From contig NZ_JACHJS010000001.1 in assembly GCF_014203755.1 (NCBI RefSeq), forward strand, positions 6,944,001-7,008,000: a stretch of DNA of 64,000 nt, in the 5' to 3' direction. Position numbers and translations under genes: made by a program. The notes beneath the pieces were generated by a model. The model searched no databases, was not told where the DNA came from, and saw nothing but the letters and a program-made list of their open reading frames with translations. This stretch comes from Saccharothrix violaceirubra. GTDB taxonomy: Bacteria > Actinomycetota > Actinomycetes > Mycobacteriales > Pseudonocardiaceae. Shown piece after piece: positions 7,607-15,284 of the stretch; position 1 is the stretch's first letter; each line of letters starts with the position of its first letter.

Positions 7607-9595
7607 ATGGCGATCGATTCCGAACAGTCCCAATTACGCATGGTCCCCGGTGGCAACGGGGTCTTCTACAGCGTCCAGGCCGACGGACGGCTGCTCCGCT
7701 TCCGGCACAGCGGGTGGCAGGTCGGCACGTTCGACTGGGAGAACAACGGCGTCGGCGTCGCGATCGGCACCGGGTGGCACGTCTACGACACCGTGCTCGG
7801 CGCGGCCGACGGCCAGTTGTTCGGCATCACCGGCGACGGCGCGGTGCACTGGCACCGCTACGACGCGGTGGCCGGGAGGTGGGCGCCGAACTCCGGTGCC
7901 GTGATCAAGACCGGTCTCGGCGGCTACCCGACCGTCTTCGGCGGCTGGGACGGCGTCCTCTACGCCGTCGACGGCGACGGCCGCCTGTTCTGGTTCCGCT
8001 ACACCGCCGGCAACGGCAGTTCCGGGCCGAACGCGTGGGCAGGCGGCGGCGAGCCGCTGCCGATCAAGGACGACGTGCGGCTCTACCTCCAGTACCTCGC
8101 CGACCAACAGGGCGTCGTCTACGCCGTGCGGCAGGGCGGCGGCCTCGACTGGTTCCGCCACCTCGGCGGCGGGAACTGGGCCAACGGCGGCGTGCCGATC
8201 AGGGTCGGCTCGGGGTGGACGACCGACGACCAGCGCGAGATCAGCGCGCAGGGCGGCTCGCTGTACTCGGTGCTCATCGACCGGTCGAGCGAGCCGGGAC
8301 CGGACCACGAGCTGAACTGGTACCGCCTCGTGAACTGGCTCGACCCGGCCGGCGGACCGAACTGGGCCAACGGCGGCACCGGGCGGCGCTGCGGCGTCGG
8401 CTGGACCACCTGCCGCACGGCCAACCTCCAGGGTTACGCGACATCGTGGTCGGTGCGGTCGGGCGCCTCGCTCGGCGTGAAGGTCTCGTCCACTTTCGAC
8501 TCGTTCCAGGCGTCCGTGCGCCGCGTCGAAGGCCCGCTGCCCGAAGGCGGCACGACGGTGTGGGGTCCGGTCACGACCCGGGGCCGGTTGCAACTCCTCC
8601 CGCCGGGCTACCGGCGGTCGGGCTGCGGGTGGGCGGACAGCGTCACCGTCCCGGTGGGCACGTCGTGGCCCAGCGGTCTGTACACGGTCGTGCTCTCCGG
8701 TCCGTCCGGCCTGACGCGGACGATCCCGTTCGTCGTCCGGCCCACCACACCCGCCGCACGGCTGGCGGTGCTGATCCCGACGCTCACGCACAACGCGTAC
8801 AACTCGTGGGGCGGACACAGCCAGTACACCTGGGACAACGTTCCGACACACCGCTACGTCACCACGCGCCGCCCGGCCGACAACGCCGTGCTGCGCCCAC
8901 CCGGACGCGTGGACGCGCGCTGGTTCAGCGATCTCCTGCTGCTGCGCTGGCTCAAGCGCAACGGGTACGCCCACGACTGCTACCAGGACCTGGACCTGCA
9001 CCACGACCCGGCGTTGTTCGACCGGTACCGCGCGGTCGTGCTGTGCACGCACCCCGAGTACTGGAGCGCGGGCATGCGCGACGCGCTGGGCCGGTACCTG
9101 GACCGGGGCGGCCGGGTCGTGTCGTTGGGCGGCAACGTGATCTACGAACCGGTGTCCACCACCGACGACGCCGTGATCGTGCACCGCGACGCGGCCGGAG
9201 CGCGCACGCCCTGGGCGGCGCTGGGCAAACCGGCGTGGGAACTGGTCGGCACCGCGTTCACCGACGAGTCGTACCTGACGTTCGAGCCCTACAAGATCGT
9301 GTCCGCCCACCCGTTCCTGACCGGCACGGGGCTGTCCGTCGGGTCGACGGTCGGCGCGGACGGCTACAACTTCGCCGCGGCGGGGTGGGAGATGGACGCG
9401 TCGCCGGCGAACCTGCCGGGGCTCCAGGTCATCGCGCGGTCGCCGCAACCCGGCGGCGCGGAGATCGTGCAGTACCGCCGGACGGGCGGCGGGTGGGCGT
9501 TCAGCGTCGGCTCGCTGTCCTTCGTCGGCTCGCTCGACCGGGACACGGCCCTCACCGCGTTGGTGCGCAACGCGATCGACGCCGCGCTCGCGTAG
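7607..9595 (+). CDS. tachylectin-like propeller fused to N,N-dimethylformamidase-type C-terminal domain
   Basis: 662 residues. Roughly residues 1-290 are repeats of about 45-50 residues with recurring W-, NWANGG- and GVLYAVDGDGRLFWFRY-like motifs, a tachylectin-2-type beta-propeller that usually binds sugars. A short Ig-like linker follows (about 290-390). The C-terminal 270 residues (NAYNSWGGHSQYTW, LCTHPEYWS, GGRVVSLGGNVIYEP) resemble the large-subunit C-terminal domain of N,N-dimethylformamidase, a glutamine-amidotransferase-like fold. I see no signal peptide. The ATG at 7607 follows an AGGGGG site. It is divergent from the SDR operon, with 204 bp between them. A carbohydrate target is plausible given its neighbours, but the reaction is unknown. 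Confidence 0.65.
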   Translation: MAIDSEQSQLRMVPGGNGVFYSVQADGRLLRFRHSGWQVGTFDWENNGVGVAIGTGWHVYDTVLGAADGQLFGITGDGAVHWHRYDAVAGRWAPNSGAVIKTGLGGYPTVFGGWDGVLYAVDGDGRLFWFRYTAGNGSSGPNAWAGGGEPLPIKDDVRLYLQYLADQQGVVYAVRQGGGLDWFRHLGGGNWANGGVPIRVGSGWTTDDQREISAQGGSLYSVLIDRSSEPGPDHELNWYRLVNWLDPAGGPNWANGGTGRRCGVGWTTCRTANLQGYATSWSVRSGASLGVKVSSTFDSFQASVRRVEGPLPEGGTTVWGPVTTRGRLQLLPPGYRRSGCGWADSVTVPVGTSWPSGLYTVVLSGPSGLTRTIPFVVRPTTPAARLAVLIPTLTHNAYNSWGGHSQYTWDNVPTHRYVTTRRPADNAVLRPPGRVDARWFSDLLLLRWLKRNGYAHDCYQDLDLHHDPALFDRYRAVVLCTHPEYWSAGMRDALGRYLDRGGRVVSLGGNVIYEPVSTTDDAVIVHRDAAGARTPWAALGKPAWELVGTAFTDESYLTFEPYKIVSAHPFLTGTGLSVGSTVGADGYNFAAAGWEMDASPANLPGLQVIARSPQPGGAEIVQYRRTGGGWAFSVGSLSFVGSLDRDTALTALVRNAIDAALA

Positions 9596-9601
9596 GCGGG
9601 A

Positions 9602-9632
9602 CCGGGGCGCCCGGAGTTTCCGGGCGCCCCGG
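9602..9632. terminator. bidirectional hairpin terminator
   Basis: A perfect 13-bp inverted repeat (CCGGGGCGCCCGG / CCGGGCGCCCCGG) with the loop AGTTT. It lies between the convergent ends of the propeller gene and the acyl carrier protein gene. There is no T-tract, as is common in actinobacteria. Confidence 0.75.
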
Positions 9633-9638
9633 GTCGCG

Positions 9639-9878
9639 TCAGTCCTCGGCGCCGAGACCGCGCAGCTGGTCGACGGCCACCTTGAAGCTGCTCATGTCGA
9701 TGACCTGGTCGGTCTCGAACTCCACGTCGAACTCGTCCTCGATGGCCGCGACGAGCGCCATGTGGCCGACCGAGTCCCACTCGTCGATGTCGCGGTACTT
9801 CAGGTTCTCGACGTCGACGTCGTCGGACAGACCGAGGGACTCGACGAAGACGGCACGCAGCCGATCGGACAGCGCCAT
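9639..9878 (-). CDS. acyl carrier protein
   Basis: 79 acidic residues. The attachment serine lies in EWDSVGHMALV, a variant of the DSL motif that receives 4'-phosphopantetheine. The size and helix pattern fit a discrete ACP rather than a polyketide-synthase domain. The ATG at 9878 has GGAG 13 bases upstream. It is the second gene after the LpxA-like acyltransferase on the same strand, 28 bp apart. It probably carries the acyl chain used by that enzyme and perhaps loaded by the ligase at 5.3-6.7 kb. Confidence 0.88.
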   Translation of the reverse strand: MALSDRLRAVFVESLGLSDDVDVENLKYRDIDEWDSVGHMALVAAIEDEFDVEFETDQVIDMSSFKVAVDQLRGLGAED

Positions 9879-9906
9879 GTGACTTCGATCTCCGGTGTTC
9901 GCGGGG

Positions 9907-10608
9907 TCAGTGGTTGAGCGGGGCGCGGTCGGCCCACGCCTTCAGGAGGGTGGACAGCTCCTCGGGGAGGCCGTCCGCGGGCAGGTCGCCCTTGCCCTTG
10001 AGGAAGGGTTCCAGCGCCGCGATGGTCTGCTCGTCGCAGCCCCGACGGCTCAGCCCGACGACGTTGAGCCCCGTCGCGCGGGCCGGGTTGCCGACGGTCA
10101 CGGTGAACGCGTCGACCTCCTTGCGCACGGCCGAGCCCATGCCGACCATCGCGCCCGGACCGATCCGGCCGTGCTGGTGCACGACCGTGCTCATGCCGAT
10201 GTTGGTGTGCGACCACACCTCGGTGTGCCCGCCCAACTGCGCCGAGCAGGCCAGCACCACGTTGTCGCCGAGCGTCACGTCGTGACCGACGTGGCTGCGC
10301 ACCAGCAGGTAGCAGTCGTCACCGACCGCGCTCGGCCGGTGCGTGCCCTGGTGCACGGTGACGTACTCGCGGATCTTGTTGCGGTCGCCGACGACGACGC
10401 CGTGCCCCTCCAGCTCGCCCTCCCAGGCGACCGGGTGCGGGCCGCCGCGGTCCTCGGCCGGCGTGCCGATGGTGACGTGCGGGCCGATCCAGTTGCCGTT
10501 GCCGATGCGGCACGGCCCGACGATCACCGAGTACGGCCCGATGACGTTGTCGTCGCCCAGTTCCACACCGTCGCCGATGATCGCGGTGGGGTGAATGCGG
10601 TTGGCCAC
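9907..10608 (-). CDS. LpxA-like acyl-ACP:amino-sugar acyltransferase
   Basis: 233 residues of left-handed beta-helix hexapeptide repeats (IHPTAIIGDGVELGDDNVIG and onward). They are followed by a helical tail with GNPARATGLNVVGLSRRG, the tail motif of LpxA. The catalytic-region pattern REYVTVHQGT and SHVGHDVTLGDNVVLA also point to LpxA rather than a serine or sugar O-acetyltransferase. The length is slightly shorter than the 255-262 residues usual in Gram-negative LpxA. I chose the GTG at 10608 (VANRIHPTAII), with AGGAAC upstream. LpxA transfers a 3-hydroxyacyl group from ACP to UDP-GlcNAc or its 3-amino form. It is unexpected in an actinobacterium, which makes no lipid A. Confidence 0.8.
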   Translation of the reverse strand: MANRIHPTAIIGDGVELGDDNVIGPYSVIVGPCRIGNGNWIGPHVTIGTPAEDRGGPHPVAWEGELEGHGVVVGDRNKIREYVTVHQGTHRPSAVGDDCYLLVRSHVGHDVTLGDNVVLACSAQLGGHTEVWSHTNIGMSTVVHQHGRIGPGAMVGMGSAVRKEVDAFTVTVGNPARATGLNVVGLSRRGCDEQTIAALEPFLKGKGDLPADGLPEELSTLLKAWADRAPLNH

Positions 10609-10776
10609 GTGGTCCGTTCCTGCTGCGGTCGGTCTGCGTCGGTGCGTTCCCGCACGGACACCGCCCAGAGGCTCGGGGGCGGACGGCGGGTAACGTGTGG
10701 CCCGCGCGTCAGGGCGGGACCGACCAGTCACTGTACCGGACGCATCCCACCGTCCCCGAAAGCGAAAGTCTGCTGC

Positions 10777-11874
10777 ATGATCCCCATCACCGTCGTAGAC
10801 GTGAAGGACGCCGAAGCACTCGTTCTCGAGGTGCTGCGGTCCGGCGTCATCGCCCAGGGCCCGATGGTCAAGCGGTTCGAGGACGCCTTCGCCGCCATCG
10901 CGGGCGTTCCGCACGCGGTCGCCGTGAACAACGGCACGACCGCCCTCGTCGCGTCCATCCAGGCACTCGATCTCAAGCCGGGCGACGAGGTGATCACCTC
11001 ACCCTTCACCTTCGTCGCGACGTTGAACGCGATCCTGGAAGCGGGCGCCACGGCGCGGTTCGCCGACATCCGGGCCGACGACTTCTGCATCGACGCCGAC
11101 GCGGTGTCCGCACAGGTCACCGACCGGACCAAGGTCCTCATGCCGGTGCACCTGTACGGGCAGACCGCGGACATGGGCAAGCTCGTCCCGCTCGCGGAGC
11201 GCCACGGCCTCGCGATCGTCGAAGACGCGGCCCAGGCCGTCGGCGCGACGTTCGAGGGCAGGCCCGCCGGCAGCTTCGGCACCGGGTGCTTCTCGCTCTA
11301 CGCGACGAAGAACGTCACGACGGCCGAAGGCGGCGTGATCACCACGTCCGACGACGCGCTGGCGGACAAGCTGCGTGTCATGCGCAACCAGGGGATGCGG
11401 GCGCGCTACCAGTACGAGATGGCCGGCCACAACTACCGGCTCACCGACCTGCACGCGGCGGTGGGCATCCCGCAGCTCGAGAAGCTCGCGGAGCTGACCG
11501 AGGCGCGGCAGCGCAACGCCGAGGCGTTGACCAAGGGCCTGTCCGAGCTGCCCGGCCTGACCGTGCCGACCGTGCTGCCCGGCCGCACGCACGTGTGGCA
11601 CCAGTACACCGTGCTGGTCGGCGACGACGCGCCGGTGACCCGCGAGGAGCTGTCCGCCAAGCTCACCGAGAAGGGCATCGGCAACGGGATCTACTACCCG
11701 AAGCTGGTCTTCGACTACGACTGCTACCGGGACAACCCGCAGGTCGTGGCCTCGGACGTGCCGGTCGCCGCGAAGGTGGCCGAGCAGGCGCTGTCGCTGC
11801 CGGTGCACCCGAAGCTGACCGAGGCCGAGCTGGAGCGGATCGTCGCCGCCGTCCGGGAGGTGTTCTCCGCGTGA
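10777..11874 (+). CDS. DegT/DnrJ/EryC1 sugar aminotransferase (GnnB-like candidate)
   Basis: 365 residues of the PLP-dependent DegT family. The PLP lysine is in SLYATKNVTTAEGGVI. The upstream VNNGTTALVASIQAL, VHLYGQTADM and VEDAAQAVGATFEG motifs are typical of nucleotide-sugar aminotransferases, and HNYRLTDLHAAVG binds the substrate side. The ATG at 10777 gives a normal N-terminus. Its stop overlaps the start of the Gfo/Idh gene as GTGA. Together the two genes match the pairing of GnnB and GnnA, which convert UDP-GlcNAc to the 3-amino sugar. The exact sugar is not provable from sequence. Confidence 0.85.
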   Translation: MIPITVVDVKDAEALVLEVLRSGVIAQGPMVKRFEDAFAAIAGVPHAVAVNNGTTALVASIQALDLKPGDEVITSPFTFVATLNAILEAGATARFADIRADDFCIDADAVSAQVTDRTKVLMPVHLYGQTADMGKLVPLAERHGLAIVEDAAQAVGATFEGRPAGSFGTGCFSLYATKNVTTAEGGVITTSDDALADKLRVMRNQGMRARYQYEMAGHNYRLTDLHAAVGIPQLEKLAELTEARQRNAEALTKGLSELPGLTVPTVLPGRTHVWHQYTVLVGDDAPVTREELSAKLTEKGIGNGIYYPKLVFDYDCYRDNPQVVASDVPVAAKVAEQALSLPVHPKLTEAELERIVAAVREVFSA

Positions 11875-12848
11875 GCGCACGTCCCAAGGTCGCCCTCATC
11901 GGCGCGGGCATGATGGGCTCGCTGCACGCCCGCGTGCTGTCGCAGTCCGACCGCGTCGACTTCGCCCTGCTGGTCGAGCAGCGCGAGGAGGTCGGCAAGG
12001 AGATCGCCGACCGCTACGACGCCGCGTACTCGCCCTCGATCGACGACCTCGCGGGCATCGACGCGGTCGTGATCGCCGCGGCCACCGAGGCGCACTACGA
12101 CATCGCCAAGCAGGTGCTCGCCCTGGGCAAGCCGCTGCTGGTGGAGAAGCCGCTCGCGGCCACCTACGCCCAGTCCGAGGAGCTGGTCCGCGAGTCGCAG
12201 GCGCGCGGCCTGCCCCTGGTCTGCGGGTTCCTGGAGCGGTTCAACCCGGCGATCCTCACCGCGCGCCAGTTCGTCGGCGACGTGGTGCAGATCAACGCGA
12301 TGCGGCACTCGCCGTTCGTGCCGCGGATCAAGACCGGTGTCGCGGGCGACCTGCTCATCCACGACGTCGACCTGGCGATCCGGTTCATCGGCGACACGCC
12401 GAAGGCGATCAAGGGCTCGTTCGGCTACTTCAACGAGCAGTCGGTCGAGAACCGGTCCGAGGACTCCGCGGACGCCACCATGTCGTTCGAGAAGGGCGCG
12501 CTCGCGACCATCTCCGCGTCCCGGATCAGCCAGCGCAAGATCCGGCAGATCTCCGTGCTGGAACTGGACCGGCTGATCGAGATCGACCTGCTGCGCCGCG
12601 ACATCACGATCTACCGGCACGTGGCCGACTCGCCGGCCGCGGACGGCGTGGGCTACAAGCAGCAGACGGTCATCGAGCTGCCCACGATCCTCCAGTCCGC
12701 CGAGCCCCTGGCCGCTCAGCTCAACCACTTCCTGAACCTGCTGGAACTGGGCGCGGGCTCGGACGAGGTGCTCGCCGAGCGGACGGCTATCCTGCCCGCG
12801 CACCGCGTCGTGCACGAGGCCACCGTGTCGGCGGGCAACGCGAGCTAG
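11871..12848 (+). CDS. Gfo/Idh/MocA-family sugar dehydrogenase (GnnA-like candidate)
   Basis: 325 residues. The Rossmann motif VALIGAGMMGSLHARVL is followed by VVIAAATEAHYDIAKQVL and the catalytic-region LLVEKPLAATYAQSEELV, with the EKP lysine. The C-terminal half is the usual open beta sheet with HDVDLAIRFIG. It oxidises a sugar hydroxyl with NAD(P), giving the keto sugar used by the aminotransferase. The GTG at 11871 is coupled to the upstream stop by a 4-base overlap, which supports sequential reactions. WbpB-type enzymes acting on UDP-GlcNAcA are an alternative reading. Confidence 0.82.
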   Translation: MSARPKVALIGAGMMGSLHARVLSQSDRVDFALLVEQREEVGKEIADRYDAAYSPSIDDLAGIDAVVIAAATEAHYDIAKQVLALGKPLLVEKPLAATYAQSEELVRESQARGLPLVCGFLERFNPAILTARQFVGDVVQINAMRHSPFVPRIKTGVAGDLLIHDVDLAIRFIGDTPKAIKGSFGYFNEQSVENRSEDSADATMSFEKGALATISASRISQRKIRQISVLELDRLIEIDLLRRDITIYRHVADSPAADGVGYKQQTVIELPTILQSAEPLAAQLNHFLNLLELGAGSDEVLAERTAILPAHRVVHEATVSAGNAS

Positions 12849-12864
12849 ACGAGGGGAATTTCGC

Positions 12865-14064
12865 GTGCGCATCGCGATCGTCAACAACTTCTTCCCGCCC
12901 CGGATGGGCGGCAGCGCTTATGTGTCGGACACGCTGGCGCGGCATTACGCGGCGGCCGGGCACGAGGTCCTGGTGATCACCGCTGCGTACGGCGGTGCCC
13001 ACCCCGTCGAGGAACGCGACGGCATCCGCATCGTGCGGCTGCCGTCGTGGACGCTGCCGGAGACGCGCATCTCCTTCAACTTCGACATCACGTTCGCGTT
13101 GAAGTGGGGCAACCGCAAGCGCGTCTTCCGCCTGCTCGACGAGTTCAAGCCGGACGCGATCCACCAGCACGGCCAGTTCTTCGACCTCACGTGGCAGAGC
13201 GGGTTGTGGGCACGCAAGAACAAGGTGCCCACGCTGCTCACGCTGCACACCCGGTTGCAGAGCCCGGTCAAGCTGGTGCACGGGGTGTTCCGGGTGCTCG
13301 ACGCGCTCGTCGTGCGGCCCATCACGTCGTACAACAGGCCGACCAAGGTCATCGCGATCGACACGATCTTCGACGAGTACATCAAGAAGCGGTACAAGAT
13401 CCCGGACGCGCGGATCGAGAAGCTGGCCGTCGGCGTCGAGCTGGACCGCTTCCGCAACCTGGTGCGCGCCGAGGAGCGCGTCCGGGTGCGCAAGGAGTAC
13501 AACCTCGGCGACGGTCCGCTGATCGCCTCGCTCGGCCACGTGATCCCGGTCCGCGACCGGCTGAACCTGGTCGAGGCGCTGCCGAAGGTCCTGGCCGCGC
13601 ACCCGGACACCAAGGTCATGGTCATCGGCGGCCTGTACTTCACCGCCTTCCTCGACCGGGCCAAGGAACTGGGCGTCGACCACGCGCTCATCTGCACCGG
13701 CACCCTGCCCAAGCCCGAGATCCCGGGCCTGCTCGCCGCCGCCGACATGGAGGTCCACGACCTCCAGGGCTTCGGCATCGGCATCGCGTCGTTGGAGGCC
13801 ATGGCCGCCGGCACGCCCACGGTGATGGCCGAGCGCGCGGACTACTTCCCCGGCGTGGCGATGACCAACGGGACCGAGTCGCTGCTCACCAAGCCCGGCG
13901 ACCACCAGGGCCTGGCGGACGCGATCAACTCCCTGATCGACGACCCGTCGCTCGCGGAGAAGGTCGGCGAAGCCGGTCGGCAGTGGGTGTTCGAGAACTT
14001 CGACATGCCCAAGATCTGCGAGGCCAACCTGGACATCCTCAAGTCCATCTCGGGCAAGGGCTGA
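12865..14064 (+). CDS. GT4-family glycosyltransferase
   Basis: 399 residues with two Rossmann domains. The N-terminal domain begins VRIAIVNNFFPPRMGGSAYV, the retaining GT-B acceptor-site signature. The C-terminal domain has GVELDRFRNL, SLGHVIPVRDR and a late E-x7-E-like region, GIGIASLEAMAAGTPTVMAE. It should transfer a sugar from a nucleotide donor. The GTG at 12865 has GAGGGG upstream and follows the dehydrogenase by 16 bp, so it shares that operon. It may use or extend the amino sugar made by the two genes before it. Confidence 0.85.
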   Translation: MRIAIVNNFFPPRMGGSAYVSDTLARHYAAAGHEVLVITAAYGGAHPVEERDGIRIVRLPSWTLPETRISFNFDITFALKWGNRKRVFRLLDEFKPDAIHQHGQFFDLTWQSGLWARKNKVPTLLTLHTRLQSPVKLVHGVFRVLDALVVRPITSYNRPTKVIAIDTIFDEYIKKRYKIPDARIEKLAVGVELDRFRNLVRAEERVRVRKEYNLGDGPLIASLGHVIPVRDRLNLVEALPKVLAAHPDTKVMVIGGLYFTAFLDRAKELGVDHALICTGTLPKPEIPGLLAAADMEVHDLQGFGIGIASLEAMAAGTPTVMAERADYFPGVAMTNGTESLLTKPGDHQGLADAINSLIDDPSLAEKVGEAGRQWVFENFDMPKICEANLDILKSISGKG

Positions 14065-14065
14065 C

Positions 14066-15253
14066 GTGGCCTCGCGGGTCGTCGTGGTCGGCGGCGGGAT
14101 CATCGGTCTCGCCGCCGCCCGGGAACTGGTGTCCCGGGGCAACGACGTGGTGGTGCTGGAGAAGGAGACCGGCTGGGCCGCGCACCAGACGGGCCACAAC
14201 TCCAACGTCGTGCACGCCGGGCTCTACTACAAGCCCGGTTCGCTGAAGGCCCGGATGTCCGTGGCGGGCAACGCGTCCATGATCGCGTTCGCCCGGGACA
14301 ACGACGTACCGGTGGACGTGTGCGGCAAGCTCGTCGTGGCCACCGCGAACGAGGAACTGCCCCGGCTGGCGGTCCTCGCGGAACGGGCCGAGGCCAACGG
14401 CGTGCCCGCGCGGCGCGTGTCCGCCACCGAGGCCCGCGAGTTCGAGCCCGAGGTGTCCGCGGTCGAGGCGCTGCACGTGACCTCCACCGCGATCATCGAC
14501 TACCCGGCCGTGTGCGCGGCACTCGTACGCTCGCTGGACGGCCAGGACCTGCGGCTGTCGTCGCCGGCACTGGGCATCAGGCCGGGCGCGCAGGGCGGCG
14601 TCGAAGTGGCCACGCCGCAGGGCGTCGTACGCGGTGACGTGCTCGTCAACTGCGCCGGGCTGCACGCCGACGCGATCGCCCGGCTGGCCGGGCTGTCGCC
14701 GTCGGCGCGGATCGTGCCCTTCCGCGGCGAGTACTACGAACTGCGCGAGGACCGCCGCTACCTGGTACGCGGTCTGATCTACCCGGTGCCCGACCCCGAC
14801 CTGCCGTTCCTGGGCGTGCACCTGACCCGCATGCTCGACGGCTCGGTGCACGCCGGCCCGAACGCGGTCCTGGCCCTGTCCCGCGAGGGGTACCGGTGGC
14901 GCGACGTGTCGCCGGCGCACCTGGCGGACGTGGCCCGGTTCCCCGGCACGTGGCGGCTGGCCAAGCGCTTCGCCCGCACGGGTGTCGAGGAAGTGCTCCG
15001 CTCCTTCAGCCGACGTCGTTTCGCCGCGAGCCTCGCCCGGCTCGTGCCCGCGGTCGGCGAGCACGACCTGGTGCGCGCCGAGTCCGGCGTGCGGGCACAG
15101 GCGATGCTGCCCAGCGGCGCGCTGGTCGACGACTTCCTGATCGACCAGGCACCGGGACAGGTGCACGTGCTCAACGCGCCGAGTCCGGGCGCGACCGGCG
15201 CGCTGGAGATCGCCAAGCACGTGGCGGACCTGGCCGTCACCCACCTGAGGTGA
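14066..15253 (+). CDS. lhgO: L-2-hydroxyglutarate oxidase/dehydrogenase (LhgO-like flavoprotein)
   Basis: 395 residues. The FAD-binding dinucleotide fold is VVVVGGGIIGLAAARELV. It is followed by the LhgO-typical TGHNSNVVHAGLYYKPGS, FRGEYYELR and YPVPDPDLPFLGVHLT. The C-terminus VLNAPSPGATGALEIAKHV also fits. It oxidises L-2-hydroxyglutarate to 2-oxoglutarate at the membrane-side electron chain. The start GTG at 14066 is one base past the glycosyltransferase stop, so the genes are co-transcribed although a functional link is not obvious. A strong hairpin follows. Confidence 0.85.
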   Translation: MASRVVVVGGGIIGLAAARELVSRGNDVVVLEKETGWAAHQTGHNSNVVHAGLYYKPGSLKARMSVAGNASMIAFARDNDVPVDVCGKLVVATANEELPRLAVLAERAEANGVPARRVSATEAREFEPEVSAVEALHVTSTAIIDYPAVCAALVRSLDGQDLRLSSPALGIRPGAQGGVEVATPQGVVRGDVLVNCAGLHADAIARLAGLSPSARIVPFRGEYYELREDRRYLVRGLIYPVPDPDLPFLGVHLTRMLDGSVHAGPNAVLALSREGYRWRDVSPAHLADVARFPGTWRLAKRFARTGVEEVLRSFSRRRFAASLARLVPAVGEHDLVRAESGVRAQAMLPSGALVDDFLIDQAPGQVHVLNAPSPGATGALEIAKHVADLAVTHLR

Positions 15254-15257
15254 CCGC

Positions 15258-15284
15258 GAGCGGGGGCGTCGGACGCCCCCGCTC
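15258..15284. terminator. hairpin terminator
   Basis: An 11-bp perfect stem, GAGCGGGGGCG / CGCCCCCGCTC, with loop TCGGA. It separates the convergent ends of lhgO and the ceramidase-like gene. Confidence 0.72.
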
